Below, piece after piece: positions 43,867 to 54,183 of a stretch of 64,000 bases of DNA; position 1 is the stretch's first letter; each line of letters opens with the position of its first letter. Made by a program: the position numbers and the translations under genes. Below the pieces are notes generated by a model, which did not search any database, was not told the DNA's origin, and saw nothing but the letters and a program-made list of their open reading frames with translations. Origin of the DNA: Mycolicibacterium sp. HK-90 (GTDB lineage: Bacteria; Actinomycetota; Actinomycetes; Mycobacteriales; Mycobacteriaceae); contig NZ_CP129613.1 in NCBI RefSeq assembly GCF_030486405.1, forward strand, positions 6,424,667 through 6,488,666. Direction: 5' to 3'.

Positions 43867-46337
43867 CCGCCGCTCCGGCGGTGCGCCGAGGGTTGTCCCT
43901 CCTGGCGCACGCAGTGGTGCTCGTGGCGGTGGTGATGTTGTTCTCGGTGTGGTCCACCGCCGCACTTCCCGTCCTGACGCCCCGAGCGAGCGCAGGAGAA
44001 CCCGGGGACGTGCCGTTTCTGCAGATCCGGATCGATCGGGTGTCCCCCGACGTCGTCACCACCACCAGTGAATCGGTGTTGACCGTCAGCGGGGCCGTGC
44101 TCAACGTCGGTGACCGTCCCGTGCGCGATGTCGTGATCCGGATGGAGCATGCGCGGGCGGTGACCTCCTCGAGTCAGTTGCGCACCGACCTCACCGGGGA
44201 CCTGGACCAATTCGAGCCCGTCGCCGACTTCGTCACCGTGGCACCCGAGATGCAGCGCGGCGATTCGGTGGCGTTCACGCTGTCCTATCCGCTGCGCGAC
44301 GAGGGTCCCGGGTCACTGGGCATCGCCGAGCCCGGCGTCTACCCGGTCTTGATCAACGTCAACGGCACACCGGATTACGGGGCGCCGGCCCGTCTCGACG
44401 ACTCCCGCTTCCTGTTGCCCGTCCTCGGCGTGCCGCCCGACCAACCCACGGATTCGGGCCGCACCTCGATGTCGGCGGCCGACACCCTCGACTCCGTGGT
44501 ACCGCCGGACACCTCACAGCCGGTGCGCATGACCATGCTGTGGCCGCTGGCCGACCGGCCGAGGCTGGCACCGGGTGCGCCCGGCGGCACCACCCCGGTC
44601 CGGTTGGTCGACGACAGCCTGGCCACCTCCCTGGCCCCGGGCGGCCGGCTGGACACCCTGTTGTCGGCAGCCGACTTCGCCACCGGGCCGACGGTCGACT
44701 CCGGCGGGCAGATGCGCGCCACCCTGTGTCTTGCGGTGGATCCCGATCTGCTGGTGACGGTGAACGCGATGACCGGCGGCTACGTGGTCAACGACGGGCC
44801 GGACTCCGGCCCAGGTACCCCGACGCGACCCGGCAGCGGCCAGGAAGCCGCCACCGGCTGGCTGAACCGGCTGCGCACACTGGCCGGGCGGCTGTGCGTG
44901 GCGCCCACCAACTACGCCCAGGCCGACCTGGCCGCGCTGCACCGGGTCGGCGATCCGGGTCTGAGCGCGATCGCCACCAACGGCGCAGGCGACATCGTCG
45001 ACCAGATCCTCGGGGTCACCTCGGTGCGGGGCGCCAGCATCCTGGCCGACGGCCCGCTCACGCTGCCCGCCCTCGACCTGCTGGCCGCCCAGGGCCCGAC
45101 GGTGGCGCTCGCGGCGGCCCACATCACCGCCCAGGACTCGGAGACCGGGACCCCCGAAACCGCCGACGTGACCCCGCTGCGGTACCGCCCGGACGTGGTG
45201 GCAGCCGGATTCGACCCTGCGGTCGGAGCCGCCCTGGCCGGTGCCGGCACCGATCCGGTGGCGCCGTCCTATCTCGATCCCTCACTGGACATCCCGGTGC
45301 GCCAGGACTCGCAGACCGCGCGCCGGCAGGACGCGCTGGGGGCGCTGCTGTGGCGCGGCCTCACGCCCACCGAACAGCCTCGCACCCAGATCCTGATGCC
45401 ACCGCCGGTGTGGTCGCTGGAAGCCGACGACGCGCAGGCCATCCTGACCACGGTGGCCACCACGATCCACGCCGGGCTGGCCGTGCCGCGCCCGTTGCCC
45501 ATGCTGATCGCCGAGAGCAACGCGGTGCCGCCGGAACCCGTGCAAGCCCCGCCCCCGGATTCGCTCGGCCACCCCCGCGGCAACATCGACGAGAACATCA
45601 ACGCCGGGATCGCCGCGGTGGTCGGCCGGCTGTGGGGTCTGACCGCCGCGCTGACCACCGACGAGCGCACCGGGTTGACCGGCATGCAGTACACCGCGCC
45701 GTTGCGGGAGGACATGCTGCGCGCGCTCAGCCAGTCCGTCCCGACGGAGGCCCGCGAGGGGATGGCCGAACAGCGGTTGCAGGCCGTCAGCCGCAGTGTG
45801 AACGACATGTTCGGCGCCGTGACGATCGTCAATCCCGGCGGCGCCTACACGCTGGCCACCGAGCGCAGCCCGCTGCCGCTGGCGCTGCGCAACGACCTGC
45901 CGGTGCCGGTACGGGTGCGGCTGCGGGTCGACGCACCACCCGGCATGACCGTGACCGACATGGGCGAGATCGAACTGCCGCCCGGTTACCTGCCGCTGCG
46001 GGTGCCGATCGAGGTGCACTTCACCCAGCGGGTCGCCGTCGACGTCAGCCTGCAGACCTCCGACGGCCTGACCCTCGGCGAGCCGGTGCGGTTGTCGGTG
46101 CATTCCAATGCCTACGGCAAGGTGCTGTTCTTCATCACGCTGTCGGCCGGGGCGGTCCTGGTGGCACTGGCCGGCCGCCGGCTGTGGCACCGGTTCCGCG
46201 GGCAGCCCGACCGGGCCGACCTCATCCCGCCCGGCGAACACCCCGACCCCCTCGATGTCGCGATGGCATTCAACAATGACGACGCGGCGTCGGCTCCCCC
46301 TTCGGCTCCCGCGAGCAACCCGGACCGACCCAGATGA
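43848..46337 (+). CDS. DUF6049 membrane-anchored exported protein (Rv3909-like)
   Basis: The 829-residue protein has an N-terminal membrane/signal segment ([18 protein letters not shown]), a large extracytoplasmic region with beta-rich and Ala-rich parts ([23 protein letters not shown] near 80-100), and one C-terminal helix ([25 protein letters not shown] about 763-787) with a short cytoplasmic tail. ATG at 43848 overlaps mutT4 by 19 bases; a GTG at 43863 inside the mutT4 stop (GTGA) is an equally plausible coupled start. Its stop overlaps murJ (ATGA). The constant linkage to murJ suggests an envelope-assembly accessory role, which is inference. Confidence 0.85.
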   Translation: MRTGTVTAAPAVRRGLSLLAHAVVLVAVVMLFSVWSTAALPVLTPRASAGEPGDVPFLQIRIDRVSPDVVTTTSESVLTVSGAVLNVGDRPVRDVVIRMEHARAVTSSSQLRTDLTGDLDQFEPVADFVTVAPEMQRGDSVAFTLSYPLRDEGPGSLGIAEPGVYPVLINVNGTPDYGAPARLDDSRFLLPVLGVPPDQPTDSGRTSMSAADTLDSVVPPDTSQPVRMTMLWPLADRPRLAPGAPGGTTPVRLVDDSLATSLAPGGRLDTLLSAADFATGPTVDSGGQMRATLCLAVDPDLLVTVNAMTGGYVVNDGPDSGPGTPTRPGSGQEAATGWLNRLRTLAGRLCVAPTNYAQADLAALHRVGDPGLSAIATNGAGDIVDQILGVTSVRGASILADGPLTLPALDLLAAQGPTVALAAAHITAQDSETGTPETADVTPLRYRPDVVAAGFDPAVGAALAGAGTDPVAPSYLDPSLDIPVRQDSQTARRQDALGALLWRGLTPTEQPRTQILMPPPVWSLEADDAQAILTTVATTIHAGLAVPRPLPMLIAESNAVPPEPVQAPPPDSLGHPRGNIDENINAGIAAVVGRLWGLTAALTTDERTGLTGMQYTAPLREDMLRALSQSVPTEAREGMAEQRLQAVSRSVNDMFGAVTIVNPGGAYTLATERSPLPLALRNDLPVPVRVRLRVDAPPGMTVTDMGEIELPPGYLPLRVPIEVHFTQRVAVDVSLQTSDGLTLGEPVRLSVHSNAYGKVLFFITLSAGAVLVALAGRRLWHRFRGQPDRADLIPPGEHPDPLDVAMAFNNDDAASAPPSAPASNPDRPR

Positions 46338-49300
46338 CCGCACCCGAGCCCAACCTGACCCGTGCACCGGGCCCACCGCGCATCCCGCACGCGACCGGCC
46401 CGGCCCGGCCGGCCGGGCGTGCCGAACTCTCCGACGCCGCGGTGGTGTCCCGGTCGTGGGGCATGGCGTTCGCCACGCTGATCTCCCGGATCACCGGGTT
46501 CCTCCGGTTCGTCCTGCTGATGGCCCTGCTCGGCGGACCGCTGACCAGTGCCTTCTCGGTGGCCAACCAGCTGCCCAACATGGTGGCCGCCCTCGTGCTC
46601 GAGGCCACGTTCACGGCGATCTTCGTGCCGGTACTGGCCCGCGCCGAACGCGACGACGCCGACGGCGGCACCGACTTCATCCGCCGGCTCGTGACCCTGG
46701 CCACCACGCTGCTCCTGGTCACCACGGTGCTCTCGGTGCTGTGCGCCCCGCTGCTGGTTCGACTCATGCTCGGCAGCGATCCGCAGGTCAACAATCCGCT
46801 CACCACCGCGTTCGCCTACCTGCTGTTGCCACAGGTGCTGTTCTACGGGCTGACCTCGGTGTTCGGCGCGATCCTCAACACCCGCAACGTGTTCGGCCCG
46901 CCGGCCTGGGCACCGGTGCTCAACAACGTCGTCGCCATCGTGACGCTGGGCGTCTTCGTCCTGGTGCCCGGCGAGCTGTCCAGCGATCCGGTCGAGATGG
47001 GCACCGCCAAGCTGCTGGTCCTCGGGATCGGCACCACGCTGGGCGTGGTCGTTCAGGCGGCCGTCCTGTTCGTCGCCATCCGCGCCGAGCGGGTCAGTCT
47101 CCGCCCGCTGTGGGGCATCGACGAACGGCTGAAGAAGTTCGGCACCATGGCCGCGGCGATGGTGCTCTACGTGTTGGTGAGTCAGATCGGCCTGATCGTC
47201 GGCAATCAGATCGCGAGTTCGGCCACCGCCTCGGGGCCGGCCATCTACAACTACACCTGGCTCGTGCTGCAACTGCCGTTCGGGATGATCGGTGTCACGG
47301 TGCTGACCGTCGTGATGCCGCGCCTGAGCCGCAACGCCGCCGCCGATGACGTGCCGGCCGTACTCGAGGACCTGTCCCTGGCCACCCGGCTCACCATGGT
47401 CACGCTGATCCCGATCGTGGCGATGATGACCGTCGGCGGCCCGGCGATCGGCAGCGCGCTGTTCGCCTACGGCAACTTCAGCGCGTCCGACGCCGGGTAC
47501 CTGGGCATGGCGATCACGCTGTCCGCGTTCACGTTGATCCCGTACGCGCTGGTGCTGCTGCAGCTGCGGGTGTTCTATGCGCGAGAGAAACCGTGGACAC
47601 CGATCGTGATCATCGTGGTGATCACCGCCGTCAAGATCATCGCCTCGATCGCGGCTCCGCACCTGACCGACAACCCCGACATGGTGGCCCCCTATCTCGG
47701 CCTGGCCAACGGTCTGGGTTTTGTCGCCGGCGCCGTGGTCGGGCATCTGCTGCTGAAGTCCAACCTGCGTCCGCACGGGGGTCCGCTGCTGCGTCAAGCG
47801 GTGATCCGCACCATGCTCGTGACCCTGGCGGCGTCGTTGATCGCGGGCCTGGTCGCGCAGGTCGCGGACCAGCTGCTGGGGCTGGAATCGCTGACCGCCT
47901 GGGGCGGTGCCGGCGGTTCGATGCTGCGCCTGGTCGCGCTCGGGTTGATCATGGTGCCGATCATGGCCGGAGTGATGCTGGCCGCCCGCGTACCCGAAGC
48001 CCAGGCGGCGCTGGCCGTGGTCCGGCGTCGGCTCGGCCGGGGCCGCGCCGCACCGGCTCCGGGGGCCGGAAAGGTAGCCGCGCAAACCATCGCGCCGCCC
48101 GTCGGGCCTCATCCCGCGGCGCCCGTCACGTACCCTGATCAGAGGAATTCTTCTCCGAATCGGTGGCCGCCAAGCCCGGCAGCCGCCGGAGGCGGGGCTC
48201 CGGCAGGTGTTGCCGGAGCGGGGATGCGGAAAGGATCACCGGTGACCGACGAATCTACGGACGAACCGGCACCGAACGCCACACCCAATTCCGGGATGAC
48301 GACCGAGACGACGAAGTTGCCCCGGCCGTCGGCCGACGACTTCCAGCCGGACGAGTTCGAGTCCGATGTGGCCCCGTCGGACACCGAAACCGAGACCATG
48401 TCGCCCACCACCGCAACGGCGAGCGAGAGCACCGGCAGCCGGTCGAACGGGACGGCGCGCCCCGCCACCGACTACGGCGGCGACCCGACGCGGGAACCCA
48501 TCTCTTTCGTGCCTCCGCACGACTCCGCGCTGGAGACGGCCGAGGACGACGTCCACCTGATCCCCGGCGCCACGATCGCCGAGGGCCGTTACCGCCTGCT
48601 GGTGTTCCACGGCGGCCCGCCTCATCTTCAGTTCTGGCAGGCCCTGGACACCGCACTGGACCGGCAGGTCGCGCTGACGTTCGTCGACCCCGACGCCACC
48701 ATGTCCGACGCGCAGGTGCAGGAAATCCTTTCGCGCACCCTCAAGCTCAGCCGGATCGACGTTCCCGGCATCGCCCGGGTACTCGACGTGGCCCACAGCG
48801 GTTCGGGCGGGCTGATCGTCTCGGAGTGGATCCGCGGCGGCTCGCTGGCCGAGGTGGCCGACACCTCACCGTCGCCGATCGGCGGGGCGCGGGCCATCCA
48901 GTCCCTGGCCGCGGCCGCCGAGGCAGCCCACCGCGCCGGCGTGGCCCTGTCGATCGATCACCCCAGCCGGGTGCGGGTCAGCATCGAAGGTGATGTGGCA
49001 CTGGCGTTTCCGGCCACCATGCCCGACGCCACCCCCGACGACGACATCCGCGGAATCGGCGCCGCGCTGTACGCACTGCTGGTCAACCGCTGGCCGCTGG
49101 CCGAGTCCGGCACCCACAGTGGTCTGGAACCGGCGGCGCGTGACCAGGCCGGCCAACCGGTCGAACCACGTGCGGTGGACCGCGACATCCCGTTCCAGAT
49201 CTCGGCCGCAGCTGCCCGCGCCGTCCAGCCCGGTGGTGGAATCCGGAGTGCTCCAACACTTTTGAATCTGCTGCAACAGGCCACCGCGATCGCGGACCGG

Positions 49301-50038
49301 ACCGAGCTGATGGGTTCGGTCGAGGAGACACCGGTCCCGGCGGCCCCGGCCCGCACCCACCACGAGACTCCTGAAGAACACGAAGCCGCCGAGGCCCGCC
49401 GTCGAAAGGGCCTGATCATCGGGGTGAGCGTGGCCGCGGGCATCATCCTGGTGGCCCTGATCGTGATGGTCTCGGTGCTCAACCGGATCTTCGGTGACGT
49501 CGGAGGCGGCCTCAACCGCGACGAACTCGGCCTGAACGCGCCGACCACGAGCAGCGAAGAGACCGGGGGCGACTCCGCGGCCGCCGGCAGCACCGTGAAA
49601 CCTGTTCGGGCCACGGTCTTCTCACCCGAGGGCGAGGCCGATTCCCCGGCCACGGCCGGGCAGGCCATCGACGGCAGCGCCAGCACGGCGTGGTCCACCG
49701 ACACGTACTCGGATCCGGCTCCCTTCCCCGGGTTCAAGAACGGGGTCGGCCTGATGCTGCAGCTGCCGGAGCCGACGGTGATCGGCTCGGTCACCCTCAA
49801 CGTGACCAGCACCGGCACCGCGGTACAGATCCGTTCGGCACAGTCGGCCACCCCGTCGTCACTGTCGGACACCACCGAGCTGACGCCGGCCACGCCGCTG
49901 AAGCCGGGCTCCAACACCATCTCGGTGGACGAGGCGTCGTCGACGTCATACGTGCTGGTGTGGATCTCGACGCTGGGCACCGTCGACGGCAAGAGCCGCA
50001 CCGACATCTCCGAAATCACCATCAAAGCCGCTTCCTGA
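46334..50038 (+). CDS. murJ: lipid II flippase MurJ (MviN) with pseudokinase and extracellular domain
   Basis: The 1234-residue protein has an N-terminal MOP-superfamily flippase (about 45-560, about 14 helices; SRITGFLRFVLLMALLGG, QLPNMVAALVLEATFTAIFVPVLAR) that moves lipid II across the membrane. A disordered acidic linker is followed by a kinase-like domain (about 750-1000; RYRLLVFHGGPPHLQFWQALDTALDRQVALTFVDP) lacking the usual catalytic HRD/DFG residues, a membrane helix at about 1025-1048, and a C-terminal discoidin-like beta domain (about 1089-1234). In M. tuberculosis the pseudokinase is phosphorylated by PknB and recruits FhaA. It is coupled to the DUF6049 gene by ATGA. Confidence 0.95.
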   Translation: MTAPEPNLTRAPGPPRIPHATGPARPAGRAELSDAAVVSRSWGMAFATLISRITGFLRFVLLMALLGGPLTSAFSVANQLPNMVAALVLEATFTAIFVPVLARAERDDADGGTDFIRRLVTLATTLLLVTTVLSVLCAPLLVRLMLGSDPQVNNPLTTAFAYLLLPQVLFYGLTSVFGAILNTRNVFGPPAWAPVLNNVVAIVTLGVFVLVPGELSSDPVEMGTAKLLVLGIGTTLGVVVQAAVLFVAIRAERVSLRPLWGIDERLKKFGTMAAAMVLYVLVSQIGLIVGNQIASSATASGPAIYNYTWLVLQLPFGMIGVTVLTVVMPRLSRNAAADDVPAVLEDLSLATRLTMVTLIPIVAMMTVGGPAIGSALFAYGNFSASDAGYLGMAITLSAFTLIPYALVLLQLRVFYAREKPWTPIVIIVVITAVKIIASIAAPHLTDNPDMVAPYLGLANGLGFVAGAVVGHLLLKSNLRPHGGPLLRQAVIRTMLVTLAASLIAGLVAQVADQLLGLESLTAWGGAGGSMLRLVALGLIMVPIMAGVMLAARVPEAQAALAVVRRRLGRGRAAPAPGAGKVAAQTIAPPVGPHPAAPVTYPDQRNSSPNRWPPSPAAAGGGAPAGVAGAGMRKGSPVTDESTDEPAPNATPNSGMTTETTKLPRPSADDFQPDEFESDVAPSDTETETMSPTTATASESTGSRSNGTARPATDYGGDPTREPISFVPPHDSALETAEDDVHLIPGATIAEGRYRLLVFHGGPPHLQFWQALDTALDRQVALTFVDPDATMSDAQVQEILSRTLKLSRIDVPGIARVLDVAHSGSGGLIVSEWIRGGSLAEVADTSPSPIGGARAIQSLAAAAEAAHRAGVALSIDHPSRVRVSIEGDVALAFPATMPDATPDDDIRGIGAALYALLVNRWPLAESGTHSGLEPAARDQAGQPVEPRAVDRDIPFQISAAAARAVQPGGGIRSAPTLLNLLQQATAIADRTELMGSVEETPVPAAPARTHHETPEEHEAAEARRRKGLIIGVSVAAGIILVALIVMVSVLNRIFGDVGGGLNRDELGLNAPTTSSEETGGDSAAAGSTVKPVRATVFSPEGEADSPATAGQAIDGSASTAWSTDTYSDPAPFPGFKNGVGLMLQLPEPTVIGSVTLNVTSTGTAVQIRSAQSATPSSLSDTTELTPATPLKPGSNTISVDEASSTSYVLVWISTLGTVDGKSRTDISEITIKAAS

Positions 50039-50137
50039 GCCGTCATCCCCAGCCCGGATCGGGCATCGACCTGCGGTGATGCCCCTTCCGGCAAACAAGT
50101 GTCCGGGCCGGTACCCGACAGCGTTTAAGTTCAGCGT

Positions 50138-50785
50138 GTGGGAAGGTTCGGGGGAACCGGCAAGCCGGTGACAGCGCAGCTGCCGGGACACGACACCCCC
50201 GCGCGCTCCGACGCCGAACTGCTGGCCGCGCACGTGGCCGGGGACCGCTATGCATTCGAGGAACTGGTCCACCGGCACCACGGCCAGTTGCGCCGGCTGG
50301 CCTTCCTCACCAGCCGCCATCCCGACGACGCCGATGATGCCGTGCAGGATGCGCTGTTGTCGGCGCATCGCACGGCCGCGTCGTTCCGCTACGACTCGGC
50401 GGTCAGCAGCTGGCTGTACCGCATCGTCGTGAACGCCTGCCTGGACCGGGTGCGCCGGTCACGCAACCAGCCGGCCTCCTACGAGCTCGGCCACCTGATC
50501 CACCTGCGCGACCCCTCGGGCGATCCGGCCCCGCGGGTGGACACCGCGATCATGGTGGAGCGGGCGCTGATGCAGCTGCCGGTCGAACAGCGGGCGGCCG
50601 TGGTGGCCGTTGACATGCGGGGCTATTCGGTGGCCGAGACAGCTCGCCTGCTCGGCGTGGCCGAGGGCACCGTGAAGAGCCGGTGCGCCCGCGCCAGGAC
50701 CAAGCTGGCCCGCCTGCTCCAGTATTTTGAATCCGATGAACGGCAGCGCGCCCCGAGTGCCGTCGGACGGCCCGATACCCGCTGA
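50138..50785 (+). CDS. sigM: ECF RNA polymerase sigma factor SigM
   Basis: The 215-residue ECF sigma has region 2 (DAELLAAHVAGDRYAFEELVHRHHGQLRRLAFLTSRHPDDADDAVQDALLSAHRTAASFRYDSAVSSWLYRIVVNACLDRVRRS) and region 4 (LPVEQRAAVVAVDMRGYSVAETARLLGVAEGTVKSRCARARTKLARLL). TAAGTT ends six bases before the GTG at 50138, a leaderless-like layout; GTG at 50168 is an alternative. In mycobacteria SigM controls ESX and lipid genes and is held by RsmA, whose gene overlaps the 3' end here. Confidence 0.93.
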   Translation: MGRFGGTGKPVTAQLPGHDTPARSDAELLAAHVAGDRYAFEELVHRHHGQLRRLAFLTSRHPDDADDAVQDALLSAHRTAASFRYDSAVSSWLYRIVVNACLDRVRRSRNQPASYELGHLIHLRDPSGDPAPRVDTAIMVERALMQLPVEQRAAVVAVDMRGYSVAETARLLGVAEGTVKSRCARARTKLARLLQYFESDERQRAPSAVGRPDTR

Positions 50786-51485
50786 GCTCCTCGCCGACCT
50801 GCAGGCCGGTCTGCTCGACGACGCCACTGCCGCGCACGTACGACGGCGGATCCGCACCGACCCGCAGGCCGGGCCCGAGGCCAGGACCACCCTGGCCGCG
50901 CTCGACCGGGTGCGCGGTGAACTCGCCGATCTGGGGCGGGACACGTCCTCGGCTCCCCCGGTGCCCGCCGAGGTGAGTGCCCGGCTGTCCGAGGTACTGC
51001 GGGCCGCGCCGGCACCGGCGGCCTCGTCGACGCGCCGCTGGAAACGGTTGGGCGCCCTCGTCGGGGCGTGTGCCGCGGTGGTGGCGACGGTGGTCGGCGG
51101 CATGGTGTTACTGCGGCCCGCCGGTTCGACGCCATCGACGAGGACCAGCCTCGGCCAGATCACCGTGTCCCCACCGCGCGGCACGATCGACCTGCCCGAA
51201 CCCCAGCTCCAGGGCCTGCTCGCACAGCCGCCCGACCTCGGGCCCCTGACCGGCCCCCGCCGCGCCGCCTGCCTGTCGACGCTGGGTTACCCGCCGGATG
51301 TCCGGATTCTCGGCGCCCGCCCGCTCGAGGTCGCCGGGCGGGCCGGAGTGCTGCTGTTGGTGCCGCCCACCACCGCCGCCGTGCCGGATTCCGTCGACGC
51401 GCTGGTCGTCGCCGCGGACTGCGACGCCGATCACGCCACGCTGCTGGCCCGGACCGTCGTCCAGCGGCCGGTGAAACGTCCGTAG
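50736..51485 (+). CDS. rsmA: anti-sigma-M factor RsmA
   Basis: The 249-residue protein overlaps sigM by 50 bases. The cytoplasmic part PIPAELLADLQAGLLDDATAAHVRRRIRTDPQAGPEARTTLAALDRVRGELADLG matches the sigma-binding anti-sigma domain of Rv3912, followed by one membrane helix at about 104-125 (GALVGACAAVVATVVGGMVLL) and an extracytoplasmic sensor region with two Cys. It should sequester SigM at the membrane. The ATG at 50736 is chosen over the TTG at 50727. Confidence 0.9.
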   Translation: MNGSAPRVPSDGPIPAELLADLQAGLLDDATAAHVRRRIRTDPQAGPEARTTLAALDRVRGELADLGRDTSSAPPVPAEVSARLSEVLRAAPAPAASSTRRWKRLGALVGACAAVVATVVGGMVLLRPAGSTPSTRTSLGQITVSPPRGTIDLPEPQLQGLLAQPPDLGPLTGPRRAACLSTLGYPPDVRILGARPLEVAGRAGVLLLVPPTTAAVPDSVDALVVAADCDADHATLLARTVVQRPVKRP

Positions 51486-51504
51486 TCTGTCCTACGAACT
51501 CGGT

Positions 51505-51532
51505 GGGAACACATCCGGCCTAGGCTGACGTT
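51505..51532 (+). promoter_or_regulatory. SigH-type promoter of trxB-trxC
   Basis: GGGAACA (51505-51511) and CGTT (51529-51532) are separated by 17 bases, matching the mycobacterial SigH consensus GGGAAYA-N16/17-cGTT. Transcription would start about 25 bases before the trxB ATG. SigH control of thioredoxin genes is established in M. tuberculosis. Confidence 0.75.
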
Positions 51533-51564
51533 GCACTCCGTGCCGAGACGGCAGAAAGGCTTAC

Positions 51565-52500
51565 ATGTCCACCTCAGCGACGGTTCACGACGTCATCATC
51601 ATCGGTTCCGGCCCGGCCGGATACACCGCGGCCATCTACGCGGCCCGCGCCCAGCTCAAGCCGCTGGTGTTCGAGGGCACGCAGTTCGGCGGTGCCTTGA
51701 TGACCACCACCGAGGTGGAGAACTACCCGGGATTCCGCGAGGGCATCACCGGTCCGGAGCTGATGGACGAGATGCGCGAGCAGGCCCTGCGCTTCGGTGC
51801 GGATCTCCGCATGGAGGACGTCGACGCCGTCGACCTCACCGGCCCCGTGAAAACGGTCACCGTCGGCGACGAAACCCACCAGGCCCGGTCGGTGATCCTG
51901 GCCATGGGCGCCGCGGCGCGCCATCTGGGTGTCCCCGGCGAGCAGGCGTTGACCGGCATGGGTGTGAGCACCTGCGCCACCTGCGACGGCTTCTTCTTCC
52001 GTGACGAAGACATCATCGTGGTCGGCGGCGGCGATTCGGCGATGGAGGAAGCGACGTTCCTCACCCGGTTCGCCCGGTCGGTGACCCTGATCCACCGCCG
52101 CGACGAGTTCCGCGCCTCCAAGATCATGCTGGAGCGGGCCCGCGCCAACGAGAAGATCACGTTCCTGACCAACACCGAGATCACCCAGATCGAGGGCGAT
52201 CCGAAGGTCACCGGCGTGCGCCTGCGCGACACCGTCACCGGCGAAGAGTCCAAGCTCGACGTGACCGGCGTGTTCGTCGCGATCGGCCACGACCCCCGTT
52301 CCGAGCTGGTCCGCGGCCAGATCGATCTCGACGACGAGGGTTACGTAGAGGTGATCGGCCGGACCACGGCCACCACGCTCGAGGGTGTCTTCGCCGCGGG
52401 CGACCTCGTCGACCACACCTACCGCCAGGCCATCACCGCGGCGGGCTCCGGCTGTTCGGCAGCCATCGACACCGAGCGCTGGCTCGCCGAAAACGACTGA
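51565..52500 (+). CDS. trxB: thioredoxin reductase
   Basis: The 311-residue NADPH-dependent flavoprotein has the FAD motif [17 protein letters not shown], the redox pair CATC at C137/C140 followed by DGFFF, the NADPH motif [19 protein letters not shown] with HRRDEFRAS, and the C-terminal [29 protein letters not shown]. It reduces the thioredoxin encoded 33 bases downstream. An AAAGG ribosome-binding site and a SigH-type promoter precede it. Confidence 0.97.
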   Translation: MSTSATVHDVIIIGSGPAGYTAAIYAARAQLKPLVFEGTQFGGALMTTTEVENYPGFREGITGPELMDEMREQALRFGADLRMEDVDAVDLTGPVKTVTVGDETHQARSVILAMGAAARHLGVPGEQALTGMGVSTCATCDGFFFRDEDIIVVGGGDSAMEEATFLTRFARSVTLIHRRDEFRASKIMLERARANEKITFLTNTEITQIEGDPKVTGVRLRDTVTGEESKLDVTGVFVAIGHDPRSELVRGQIDLDDEGYVEVIGRTTATTLEGVFAAGDLVDHTYRQAITAAGSGCSAAIDTERWLAEND

Positions 52501-52533
52501 CCCCCAACAGATCCCGACCGACAGGAGAGCTCC

Positions 52534-52866
52534 ATGAGTGCGGACAGCGCAACAGTAACGGTCACCGACGATTCGTTCTCGGACGACGTCCTGACCAGCA
52601 GCACCCCGGTGTTGGTCGACTTCTGGGCCACCTGGTGCGGGCCATGCAAGATGGTGGCCCCGGTGCTGGAGGAGATCGCCGGCGAGAAGGCCGGTGAGTT
52701 GCGGGTGGCCAAGATCGACGTGGATGCCAACCCGGCCACTGCACGGGATTTCCAGGTGGTGTCCATCCCCACGATGATCCTGTTCAAGGACGGGCAACCG
52801 GTCAAGCGCATCGTGGGCGCCAAGGGCAAGGCCGCGCTCCTGCGCGAACTCGCCGACGCACTCTGA
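52534..52866 (+). CDS. trxC: thioredoxin
   Basis: The 110-residue thioredoxin has the active site WCGPCK at C35/C38 and the cis-proline loop VVSIPTMILFKDG. AGGAGAG precedes the ATG. It forms a redox pair with the upstream TrxB; in mycobacteria, which lack glutathione, this system works beside mycothiol. Confidence 0.97.
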   Translation: MSADSATVTVTDDSFSDDVLTSSTPVLVDFWATWCGPCKMVAPVLEEIAGEKAGELRVAKIDVDANPATARDFQVVSIPTMILFKDGQPVKRIVGAKGKAALLRELADAL

Positions 52867-52992
52867 GCTCACCCACACCACCACCTGACACACCCCGGAT
52901 ACGCCTGGCGTTTTCCGGTATGTGGCCGAAGTCTGAGACAATGCTGGCTAGCTAGTCCGGCAGATGACCGGAGACCAGCATGGAGGGGCCGA

Positions 52993-54183
52993 ATGTCGAG
53001 TCTGCGTCGCGGTGACCGTGGCGGAGCAGTCACCGAGATCCGGGCAGCGTTGGCCGCGTTAGGTCTGATCGACAATCCTGACGCCGACCTGAGTACCGGC
53101 AGACACGTGGCGCTCGACGCCTTCGATGACGAACTCGACAGCGCCGTCCGGGCTTTTCAGCAGCACCGGGGGCTGCTGGTGGACGGCATCGTCGGGGAAG
53201 CCACCTACCGCGCCCTGCGTGAGGCCTCCTACCGGCTCGGCGCCCGAACTCTGACCCACCAGTTCGGTGCCCCCATGTACGGCGACGATGTGGCGACACT
53301 GCAGGCCCGGTTGCAGGACCTCGGTTTCTATACCGGCATGGTGGACGGGCATTTCGGGCTGCAGACCCACAACGCGTTGTCGTCCTATCAACGCGAGTAC
53401 GGCCTGTACCCCGACGGCATCTGCGGTCCGGAAACGTTGCGCTCGTTGTACTTCCTGGGTTCCCGGGTGACCGGAGGGTCGCCCCACGCCATCCGCGAGG
53501 AAGAACTAGTCCGCCGCTCCGGCCCCCGGCTGTCGGGTAAGCACGTCATCATCGATCCGGGCCGCGGCGGTGCCGACCACGGTCTGATCATGAACGGGCC
53601 CGACGGTCCAATCAGCGAAGCAGACATCCTGTGGGACTTGGCAAGTCGGCTCGAAGGCCGGATGACCGCGATCGGTATGGAGACGTTCATCTCCCGTCCC
53701 GCCAACCGCAGCCTGCTCGATGCCGAACGTGCCGCCACCGCCAATCGAGTCGGCGCCGATCTGATGATCAGCCTGCGGTGCGAGAGCCAGCGCTCCCCCG
53801 CCGCCAACGGCGTGGCGTCCTTCCACTTCGGGAACTCCCACGGGTCGGTATCGACCATCGGCCGCAATCTGGCCGACTTCATTCAGCGAGAAGTCGTGGC
53901 CCGCACCGGACTACGTGACTGCCGTTCCCACGGGCGCACCTGGGATCTGCTGCGGCTGACCCGGATGCCCACCGTTCAGGTGGACATCGGCTACATCACC
54001 AATCCTCATGACCGCGGGCTGCTGCTGTCGACGCACACCCGCGATGCGATCGCCGAGGGCATCCTGGCGGCGGTAAAGCGGCTGTACCTGCTGGGCAAGA
54101 ACGACCGCCCCACAGGCACTTTCACCTTCGCCGAGTTGTTGGCGCATGAGCTTTCGGTTGAGCAGGCGGGCCGCGGCGCGTGA
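52993..54183 (+). CDS. cwlM: CwlM, amidase-like regulator of peptidoglycan synthesis
   Basis: The 396-residue protein has two peptidoglycan-binding repeats (GDRGGAVTEIRAALAALGL..., FQQHRGLLVDGIVG; MYGDDVATLQARLQDLGF...VDGHFGLQTHNALSSYQREYGLYPDG) and an Amidase_3 domain (KHVIIDPGRGGADHG...). The usual zinc His of DPGHGG is Arg here, and the SIHxN His is replaced (MISLRCES), so hydrolysis is unlikely. The C-terminus PTGTFTFAELLAHE places Thr at residue 374, the PknB-phosphorylated position reported for M. smegmatis CwlM, which then activates MurA. It is cytoplasmic with no signal peptide. The TGA is within a tandem repeat. Confidence 0.95.
   Translation: MSSLRRGDRGGAVTEIRAALAALGLIDNPDADLSTGRHVALDAFDDELDSAVRAFQQHRGLLVDGIVGEATYRALREASYRLGARTLTHQFGAPMYGDDVATLQARLQDLGFYTGMVDGHFGLQTHNALSSYQREYGLYPDGICGPETLRSLYFLGSRVTGGSPHAIREEELVRRSGPRLSGKHVIIDPGRGGADHGLIMNGPDGPISEADILWDLASRLEGRMTAIGMETFISRPANRSLLDAERAATANRVGADLMISLRCESQRSPAANGVASFHFGNSHGSVSTIGRNLADFIQREVVARTGLRDCRSHGRTWDLLRLTRMPTVQVDIGYITNPHDRGLLLSTHTRDAIAEGILAAVKRLYLLGKNDRPTGTFTFAELLAHELSVEQAGRGA

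Noticed and set aside
46112..48112. 666-codon minus-strand frame opposite murJ
   Set aside because: It is very rich in His, Gln, Arg and Asp with no fold-like pattern, a mirror of the GC-rich flippase gene.
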